DNA of 64,000 nucleotides from contig NC_052399.1 of assembly GCF_009389715.1 (NCBI RefSeq), positions 20,133,545-20,197,544 of the forward strand, read 5' to 3'. Below the pieces are notes generated by a model. The model ran no database searches and had not been told where the DNA came from. It saw only the letters and a program-made list of their open reading frames with translations. Shown one piece after another: positions 53,323-64,000 of the stretch. The translations under genes were made by a program, and so were the position numbers. Origin of the DNA: Phoenix dactylifera (Eukaryota > Streptophyta > Magnoliopsida > Arecales > Arecaceae). Numbering within the stretch: the first letter of the stretch is position 1; every line of letters begins with the position of its first letter.

Positions 53323-54995
53323 CCCTCCGAGCTTGGATATTCCAAGAAAGACTATTCCAACGCTACCATGTCGATGCTCGAATTCAGTTTAGGAACTCTA
53401 GCATGTAAGTAAAAGGGAATACAAGGTGCTGTATCAATCCATGCATGCATTCTCCCGAAAATGGGTAATCTCTCCATTGCCAATGTTAAATGCAACATAG
53501 GTCCAAAAAGGCCGATGTCTGTGAACTAAGATGCCTCCATACAGGAGAAAAGTTATTAAGACTTTTTCTGGCTCTCATTCTCAATCTTCTTCTCGAGTAG
53601 CAAGCATAATTAATCTATTCTCACCACGGGTTGCTCGAATTATGCAGAAACTTTCATGCCTACTTAGCCAGTAGAGTCTGGTTCATTTGATCAATATTCA
53701 TTATCTCCAATCCTCCCTGCTCCTTCGACCTGCAGATGGTATCCCAATTTTCCACACATTTAAATCCATTAACACTATCCTGCCCTCCTTATTTTATCAA
53801 TTCTATTTACCACCAATTTATAGAGTTTGAACGCATGCATATAATCAGAAGGCCAGTTGATCAGAGTCAATCTACCTCCCCAAGATAACAGTCTTCCTTT
53901 CCATAAAGATAGCCTCGAGTTCACTTTCTCAATCAGGGGTAGCCAGCACTGTTTCGTTGGCTTTGATGATGAACGGGTAGGCCCGAATACATGAACAATA
54001 GTGTGCCTTGTTTCGTTGGTTTACCCAACATGCAAACAAAGTAGCTTCACTGTCATCCATATTCAGACAAAGATAGAGCTTTCATACATGGAATTAATTT
54101 TCAATCACGAGGAACCTTCAAATGCAAATACAAATACTTTAGCTGCCACCATGCTCTCCTTCTCGCCCGCACAGAATTAGAAATGCCAATTCATAATAAT
54201 TATCCATCCGAGCAAGCAAGCTTTATCAAGTTTGGTGGACGCCATTAATCTCTGTCGCCATCATTTTTCTGTGACTTGTTTGGATGCATGCATGAATGAG
54301 AAATGAGAATGATCCGTAAAAGCATACTCCACATGAATAAAGTTCACCCATCTCTTTTTGTCGGAAATGCCACCTCTAATTAATAGGCTGAAACCGCAAG
54401 AGATTGGCAAACCCTTTGTCCAAACACCACTTGCATCCATTACCTGATAAGCCCAATAAAGAATATTACAATTTAGTTTGAGCAAGGCAAAGGTGAATCC
54501 CTTGTGCAATCAGAAGAATCCTTTTTTCTTATGAAGTTTAAAAATAAAATTAAACGCAAAGAAAACAGCTCATGCAGAAGCTTCCATTTCTATTGATTAA
54601 ATGATTTTGAGAATCAGAGAGAAGGAACTGTGTTGTTACTCTTTTACTAACTTAAGAGAATTATTAGTGACAACCAAGCACCAGAGTCATGCATTTTAAT
54701 TTAATCTAATCAGGTCCACCTAGCAACATTATGGATGCTTCTCTTGACTTTCTCCTAGAAAGCGGTCCATATTCTTCCATTCAATGCATGTGAACAAGTG
54801 TGCTCAGATTATCGCCTACTCTTCGTTGGGTTTTATCATTGGAGTATAATTTGTCTAATTCCAAGGTTTAATAAGGAGGAAATCATGTTCTATAATTTGT
54901 CAACCATACTCGTCTAGTGATAAATCTTACCATTCGATGAGGTCCGATGAATGATGCATTGAGAACATGCGTGTTAGCAAAGTACAAGTGCGACA

Positions 54996-55135
54996 TGTGG
55001 ACCCATCGCTAGCTCGGATCCTTGCTGCTTATATGTATGGAGTTGGTTTCCTAACGGACTAGCGTTTAGGTGTGCTGTATGTCATCTTTTCTTTGAGTTG
55101 AACTGATCACTCCCTATGTACCAAAAAAAAAAAAA
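54996..55135 (+). mobile_element. Short retroposon (SINE or LINE 3' end) with 12-bp target duplication
   Basis: 140 bp ending in about 14 A, flanked by exact ACAAGTGCGACA at 54984-54995 and 55136-55147. The body has no coding capacity and no pol III boxes I can recognise, so a strongly truncated LINE is the simpler reading. It sits at the right edge of duplication copy 2. Confidence 0.82.
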
Positions 55136-55147
55136 ACAAGTGCGACA

Positions 55148-57283
55148 ATATTGACCTTTAAGGTGCTATTTGCCAAAAGTCACAGGCCTAGTTTGAAACA
55201 TTTGTTAAGCTGCTGAACAATGCTCACCATGCTGAAATGCTAGGATCGAACAGCTAGCTATTGGTCATCCTATTAATTTCGAGCGAGCATTGGAGTCAAA
55301 TAAAACTGTTATATAACCCCAAACAACTGCAAATTGCAAGGAAGAGACAATTTTAGCACGAGAATATCCTCAACCCCATGGGCTCACACTCCACATGATT
55401 AAATTTCTTTGACTTCAGTGCCTCACACTCTTCAGCCACATCCCTCATAATTGAGAGGCAAAGGGGAATCAAATAATTAAGTTTGACGAATTCATATGCG
55501 TACGTAGGAGGCATACTTCTATTTCACTAGAAACCCTGCCTCCCTTTGTGGGATTGCTACTGATCTACAATATTAGCAAGAAATCCTGAGGCGCCGATCC
55601 CCTTGCACAAATTCAAACACCAAGATATCCCATGCCTTCCCTTACAAATATAGCCCATAAAGGGCGGCTATACAAGTTCTTTGGGTGGCTACAAGCCATA
55701 AAAGTATGCTGAAACTTCTCACAGACGCGCATGTATATGATATATTGTTGTTGCAAGAGAACTTAGACCCTAGTGATTTTACCCTAGTAAACCCTAGTTT
55801 TGCTTGTTCTGCTTGATTTCTTGGATAATTGGTGGGTGTCCAGCTGTTGGAGGGTCGGGCTTTAGAATCTCTAAGGAGTGAGTGAATAAATTAATAACAA
55901 TCTTTTACGATGCTAAGCTTTTCTAATGCCTCTTGCACTCATCCCAATCGGTCAAGGAGGCATCCCTATTCCATACCTGAAGCATGCGTGATAGAGCACA
56001 TTAGTTCAGGTGTTTGAGTTGGTGGGTGTTGCGAGTTTGGGCCGTCAATGATCTTTGGAGGCCTGAAAGGCCGGCCCACAACGTGAATATATCTTGAGGC
56101 CCTAAATCCAACTAGGCCTATGCGCGAAATTCCCCCGTGACAGCCAAACCATGGTGTTGATGCTGTGGGTAAGCCAAACCAATCATGGCGCGAGCCATGC
56201 CCAAAAATATGCCCAGAATCGAGGATCCTAATCGGCGATGTGCAATTTACATTGCAGAGTGCTGTATAGAGCCGGATGGCTGTCAAATTATTCGATCATG
56301 AAGATGAATGGCTATCAAATAGGTATGGCACGCAATGGTTGTCCATCTTTCTGGTTGGATAAGGTAGCGGCCATCTAGGGTTATATACCACTAGTCTGCT
56401 GTGCAAATCATGCATGGACCGAATTCACCGGTCGATATCAAGCATTGCGGTGTTGCATGAGGTACAAACCAAAAGCGGGACCTCCCCTCGCCCATTAATT
56501 AGCACCCATGCTGGCGGTAGGTCTGATGCCTTTGTCATACGTTACACCTGACAGGACATTGCCCTTCTAATCACAACGAAATTAATCATCAATTCATAAA
56601 CAACCAATACATAATTCCATGCATCAAATGGATGGAAACACATATATATTATTCAATTCACGATTTCGTTTTCTTGTTTTAAAGAAAACACAAGAACAGC
56701 CGTCCATTTTATCGTTTCATTTGATATTTTTATAATGTCGGTAACATGGTTTGGACTTAGCGAAGTACTTATCGCAGCATTACAAAATCTTCTTTGGCAA
56801 GATATATATGGAACTTAGTTTAGCCACCAATTAAAGACACGGATGATTGTGCCATGCGTGCATGAGCTGTCTGATAAGGCACATGGGGAGCACGGCGCCC
56901 ATCCATCGCCAACCACAAGACTCGAGACAGCCACCGCCGACCTACCATGCATGTGTGGGGAACGTAACATCGAGTTGGTTCGTCGTCGCTTTTCTCTGTG
57001 GGGCATTCCTTCACGCATCACCATGTGAGTGTACAAATGGAATCCTAAATAAGTATTGAAAAATGGCACTCAGAGAGCTACGGCCGCCTAAATCTCTTCT
57101 TATTTCAACTGTTCTACAGCTCCAATGACATATGGACAACAAACAATTAATTTCGAACAAATAAACACAATACCGGAGACAAGCGTCCGCTGTAACATTT
57201 AAACATATAGTTGCCACCCTTATATTGCTTTCACATATCTACTGTGGAAAAAGTAAAATATAGTATCATCACCATCGCCGTCG
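55148..57283. other. Noncoding region downstream of P3
   Basis: No gene recognised on either strand; only short open frames without family signatures. It includes the 3' flank of P3. Confidence 0.4.
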
Positions 57284-59590
<2,307 letters not shown>

Positions 59591-59693
59591 GGCTTTTCGT
59601 GGGTAGAAGGAGAAGGTATGAGGACTGAGACGGATAAGGTAGCTGCTATGGAAGCTTTCAGTTTGGATGAGAGGAGAGCCTTTCTATGGTCCT

Positions 59694-59725
59694 GTATTTA
59701 TAGCTATAATGCAATTGCATGCATG
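59694..59725 (-). promoter_or_regulatory. P3 core promoter: TATA box and RY-type CATGCATG
   Basis: On the gene strand CATGCATGCAA (59725-59715) precedes GCTATAAATAC (59704-59694), about 105 bp before the ATG. The surrounding sequence is otherwise unlike P1 and P2, so the retained pair stands out. Confidence 0.6.
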
Positions 59726-62700
59726 AAAAAGACACCTGCAGACGTCCTTCTCAATAACCCTTTGTAGATACATTGGTGGGGGAGTATAAATCGAAGAGAC
59801 AAGAATTCTCTGTCATACAACTCCACGCACACAACGAGATTCTCGTGAATGGATGTTGGTTTATTGTAATGAGCTGGCAGCCTTTCCCCCTTTCATTCTC
59901 GTTCTCTCTGGTCTCCTTCCATTGATCTCCCGTGCAAGCGCTGTCTTCGAACCTTCTCCGTAATAATCTCCATATACCCTAGATTTTGAGGTTGAAAGCA
60001 AGGTAAGACATGGTTGTTTGCTTCCTTGATTCGATCACGACCATTTGATCAACTGGCCTTCTCTTGAATTTTAGCTCCACTGTGCTACTATATATTTTCG
60101 TCATCTTAGAATCTTGTAGTTAAGCTGCACCCACTTTGGTTGGCAAATTTCCTACGATAAGAGATATTTAATTGCCCATCTCATTCGCTTGCGTCTATGA
60201 CAATGAACCAAAGTAATCAGGATTTCGTGGTTGAGCTTGAGAAGGACTCTTGGGCCCTTGGCTGGGATATTGCACCCACCAATAATGTTAGTGGGGGTCA
60301 CGGACTGATGCGATATTATTTTATAGCTAGTTAGTGCGGTTAATTTGAAAGTGTGGCCTTTGTTTTGAGGGTTCTAAGTTGTAAGGGGCATTGGTTGGAC
60401 CGTTCTACTGGTCTCGGATATCTTACAAGTGAATTCTGGGTCAAGGATAAGCTATGGAGATAAGTGCAAGTGGAAAAATAGCTGTCGCTCTTTGGCTAGG
60501 TGGAGTTTATATATTAGTTAATTAAGAATGTATGACAGGAGGGATAAGAATTATTCCCCTCAAAAAGAAGGCAACAGGGATAAGAATTAATTTATAGCAT
60601 ATTGTTTTGTATGATATATATAGCCCGTGGGGCCGAAGCCAACTCGCACATCTGTGAGGACAAATGAGCCGGCAACGTCGAGTGTCGCGGGTGATCGGGT
60701 CGGTGGCGTGCACTCAACGTTGGCACCGTGGGTGATCAGTGACGTGCACCAAGAGACCTGCGGATTGCGTTATTGGTTTTCTTGATTTCTAGAATCCAGT
60801 TGTGCCAATGATGTTTGTCCAGGTCATACGCAAGATAAGGAGGAAGCCCATGTAATGAATTATATTCTGATTATTTGATAGATGAAACAAGGAGGCTATA
60901 ACAAAAGGTGGGGAGAATCTGATCAAAAAAGCCCCATCATATAAGGAGAGTTCATCAATCGATGAAGCCACCTGATATGATATTTGGGTTGGATATGGTA
61001 GGCTTTCGATGACGCTTTTAGAAAGCATCGTGTTAGCTTAGGCTTCCGACGATGCTTATAAGTGTCATCGTAGTTCTCTTCCCACTTCTGACGCTTATAA
61101 GCATCGTAGTATATCAACGCTACTCACTTGCGTCAACAAAATTTGACACGATGACTAAATTAACGATACTTCTTTATACCGTTGGTTGATCATAGTGTCA
61201 ATATGGTATATAAGATCATAATTGGTTGGCAGGCATGTTCTATGATCTTTTTAAGATATCTGCTATGAACAATTTGATTATTTTGATGAATCAAAGTGTA
61301 AGGACTGATAATTCACATGAAATGAAGGATACATGCATACAGCTTTTTAAGGAAGGAAAAGAGCTTTGCAATTAAAATGCGGCGAGATTGATCAGGCCTG
61401 ATTTGTCTTGGAAATTAAATGAGATATCGCGTATTCCATCTGCAGCAATGGAAATGGTGTAGGCGACTACAACATTTCGTGGGCTTCAAAGGTATGGATT
61501 AGCGGAGGTGGTTGAAGTTTTATTTTAACTTGGAATTAATTATAAATTTGAAGAAAGAGGATTTTTCGTCGACACCAATAATGCGAGTGGAGTCATGGAC
61601 ATATGTGAGGTTGGTATGTATGGAACTTTTGCAAGATAATTTGATTTTAGCATTTGCATTAATGTTTTAAGTTTTAATGGATTATGTATCTTTGTACTGG
61701 ATTACCATAATTAGGTGATAGGTGAGTATGAGATAAGCCTTGAATTGTGTCTTGATTTAAATGAGAGAATACTTGTGGCTGGTTTCCAGCTTTTGCTGAG
61801 TAGACATGTATAGTTGAGATGTATGTTATGATAAGAGATTATCTTTCTTCTCTCTTTCTCTTATTATATTCTTCCCATATTGGACCTGTAAATTTGCATC
61901 CATATAGACCGTCGTGTAGTTCGGTTGGGAAATGAAAACTTTGTTTCTAGTGCATGCTTACCTGCCATTCATGTGAGACCGGCTCTCCTAACATTCCACT
62001 TCACGTGGAGCTAAACGGATCCATCTACAAATGGGTGTCTGACCGCGCATTAAATATTCTAACATGAAAAATTATCGACGGACTCAAAAGGTCACTCAGC
62101 TGGTGCGTTGTCGTTCCTCCCTTCGCATTGGAATCCTGAAGTCTGCCATTAATGAAGCAAAATGATTGGTCTGAGTGGTTTGTTCTGAGTTACCATAATT
62201 AGTCAGACTTAAACTATATTCATTTTAAATTAAATTTTATATCAAATCTATTTAAAATTTAACCCTTTTTTATCTAAATTCGGTTCATGATCAGCTCGCG
62301 CTACAACCAAGCAATTCGAAGATTGTGCCATCTAACTAATTATACAAATGCACGCTTGGTAAGTCCATCGATGCTTCCAACATCCTCCTAGAGGGCCATC
62401 AGTGTGTTTTTGCCAAGCCGGAGCAGGTATGGCTAAGTTATCGCCTTGGTTTGCTTCTTATAGCAAGTGTACTTTACTAATTTACTTTGTTACATTATCT
62501 TAAGATGTTTTAGGGGTTAGGATTAGAGCTGGAAAGTGGGATTTAGGGTAAGGAGATTTTTATACACATATTCTATATTTGTAGCATCTACATAAAAGTA
62601 TAAAACTTATATATTTGTAGCATCTACATTTATACTAACTGTCGTGCCAGACGAGGATATACCAGATCAGGTGCTGGCCAACCAATGGGCGTATGCCCAT

Positions 62701-63076
62701 TGAATCGGCCAGGTGGGTCGGGCCAAGAGATCAACGGCGCTCGCCCAAAACGCGTCCTTTTGCCACCACCCTATCATGCGAGGCCCACATGGGATGCACA
62801 TGGACTCTGATTTGAATATTATATAGCATCTTCCTTTAAAACAAGCTTGGAAACTACGGATGCCAGACTTTCTGGGCGACTCAGAACAGTCAAAAATCCA
62901 CCTCTGTTTTTCTTACTTCACTCCAAGAACAGTTTTGGGGGAAGAAAACAACATTAAACACGAATGACGATCCCGTGAGACCAGGGCCCACGACTATAAC
63001 CGAAGATTACGATCAAGCTCTAACCCTCTAAATTAATCTTCCACCATGTTTTGAAGGTCCACGCTTGACCAAACGT
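59726..63076. other. Noncoding region upstream of P3
   Basis: No gene recognised. A 43-codon frame at 60203-60334 has no family signature. A hairpin lies at 61049-61107. Text around 61440-61620 is faintly LINE-like but too decayed to call. Confidence 0.35.
61049..61107. repeat. Perfect 14-bp inverted repeat
   Basis: ACGATGCTTATAAG (61049-61062) and its exact reverse complement CTTATAAGCATCGT (61094-61107), with a 31-base loop. Similar ACGATG/CATCGT words occur at 61008-61030 and 61068-61074. It resembles the subterminal repeats of a CACTA or Mutator element, but no ends were found. Confidence 0.5.
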
Positions 63077-63300
63077 TTAGCCATCAGAAGTTAAACTCCC
63101 ATGGGGACCATGGCCGCCCTTGAAGTCCCCGCAAACAACGCAGCATCGGTGCTGTACTGCCGGAACCAGCAAGTCCTGCGACCCACTGTCCAAGAGCTCC
63201 CGTTTTGGAACATCGAGGGGTGTCAGGTCGCCGTCTCCACTTGAAAGCGGCGAACCCGGCAATGAAAATGACGCAAACCAGGCTTCGTCAATGCTGATCC
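63077..63300 (-). pseudogene. Class III peroxidase exon 3 fragment (P4)
   Basis: The plus strand at about 63125-63200 (CAAACAACGCAGCATCGGTG; AGTCCTGCGACCCACTGTCC) matches the complement of P1/P2 exon 3 near 46795-46862. On the minus strand it reads SGDGDLTPLDVP, then GSQDLLVP, corresponding to [12 protein letters not shown] and GGSQDALV of intact copies. The block between them (PNRFGN to LLHSDQ) is deleted, and the C-terminal part is frameshifted. No exon 1 or 2 was found. A dead relic in the same orientation as its neighbours. Confidence 0.8.
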
Positions 63301-63499
63301 AACATCAGACTCACCCATGAAATCATATAACGTATATATCTATGCGCGCCAACCATAACATCCACTATTGCATAGTACATTTTTGGATTCCAGTTAGATC
63401 AAAAACCAGCTAATTCCTCAATCATAAAGATAAGCAAATATCCTAAGGCCAAGAAAAGTCCCTTGTACAAGAAAAGAGACATTGAAAACAGATAGAACC

Positions 63500-63767
63500 A
63501 GAACGAGTTGGGCCGAATTGTTCTGGTTTTGACCTTTGCTGGCCACGTCAGGTTGGGGTCTGCGCATCCCGGATTAAAACCGGGCCGGGCAGGGCCGGGG
63601 CGGGCTGGAGTCAGTCCAGTCAGTACGACGCAGCCCATTAGGACCCGCTAATGCTAATTTATCGCCTAAGTTCTGTCCAGCCCATTTACAAATTAGCCCA
63701 ACACCAATTACTGCTAGAATCTAGATCGGTCAGGTTCTGGGCTTGCCCAGCCCAGTATTCATCCCTA
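63500..63767. mobile_element. hAT-type MITE fragment (right end)
   Basis: Ends CCCAGTATTCATCCCTA; reversed this is TAGGGATGAATACTGGGC, the TAGGGNTGNA start shared by the other hAT MITEs here. A GC-rich repeat of GGGCCGGGCAGGG type lies inside (63578-63605). The left end was not found. Confidence 0.5.
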
Positions 63768-64000
63768 GAAGATTACCAGTATTTCCCTACGTCTATTATT
63801 TTTTTGGGTTAAAACTAGCATTGCCCGTTGGGCACATATCATGTATGCTTAAGCCAGCAAAAATTGTCGAGTAAACTGTAAGATTTAAGTAACATTCGAC
63901 AACAAGTCAATTAGATTCCTGTTTATGTCATTGGAGAGCATAAAGGTTCTAATCATGCAAGAGGCTGAACGGATTTAGACAGTAAAACCACTAATAATTT

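Noticed and set aside
60203..60334. 43-codon open frame preceded by a splice-donor-like AAGGTAAGA near 60000
   Set aside because: No family match, no clear acceptor, and this length is expected by chance.
61440..61640. Possible LINE RNase H remnant
   Set aside because: Similarity is faint, with several stops and no A-tail or target duplication.

Overview
This is nuclear DNA from a flowering plant. The evidence is spliced genes with GT-AG introns, a plant mitochondrial dicarboxylate/tricarboxylate carrier, class III (secretory) peroxidases with the canonical 192-bp second exon, and dense LTR-retrotransposons, hAT, CACTA, PIF/Harbinger and LINE sequences. A monocot, possibly a palm, fits the long gypsy LTRs and the look of the genes, but that is inference. 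No prokaryotic, CRISPR or organellar gene system is present.

Layout. 1-2523: sequence derived from an LTR-retrotransposon, carrying a hAT MITE. 3950-4610 (-): first two coding exons of a mitochondrial dicarboxylate/tricarboxylate carrier; the rest is not in the window. 9698-20443 (+): nine recognisable exons of a mitochondrial ribosomal protein L1 gene, broken by at least four frame disruptions, with introns full of small mobile elements. 20766-34076: a nested retrotransposon pair. The outer one is a decayed, internally deleted chromodomain gypsy (Reina-like) element with a perfect 5-bp target duplication (TGGAC). The inner one, on the minus strand, has LTRs of about 3 kb, retains only gag, and sits in the outer element's leader. 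34082-36600: LTR-like noncoding DNA with an eight-copy 36-bp repeat.

The right half is a minus-strand class III peroxidase cluster: three apparently intact three-exon genes (called P1, P2 and P3 here, at 38302-40439, 46698-48739 and 57284-59590) and a fragment (P4, about 63077-63300). P1 and P2 lie in a large tandem segmental duplication (about 36.6-45.75 kb and 46.49-54.98 kb). Because each copy is an 'empty site' for insertions in the other, the window records several transpositions after the duplication: a 1580-bp PIF/Harbinger element and a CACTA element in copy 1, and a LINE fragment and a MITE in copy 2.

The three peroxidases are predicted secreted haem enzymes with distal and proximal histidines intact. 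Their promoters share a TATA box with a CATGCATG (RY-type) palindrome just upstream. I found no wholly new biological system. The most informative signals are the insertion history, the complete set of transition-type stop codons in the outer retrotransposon, the broken L1 gene and the shared promoter palindrome.
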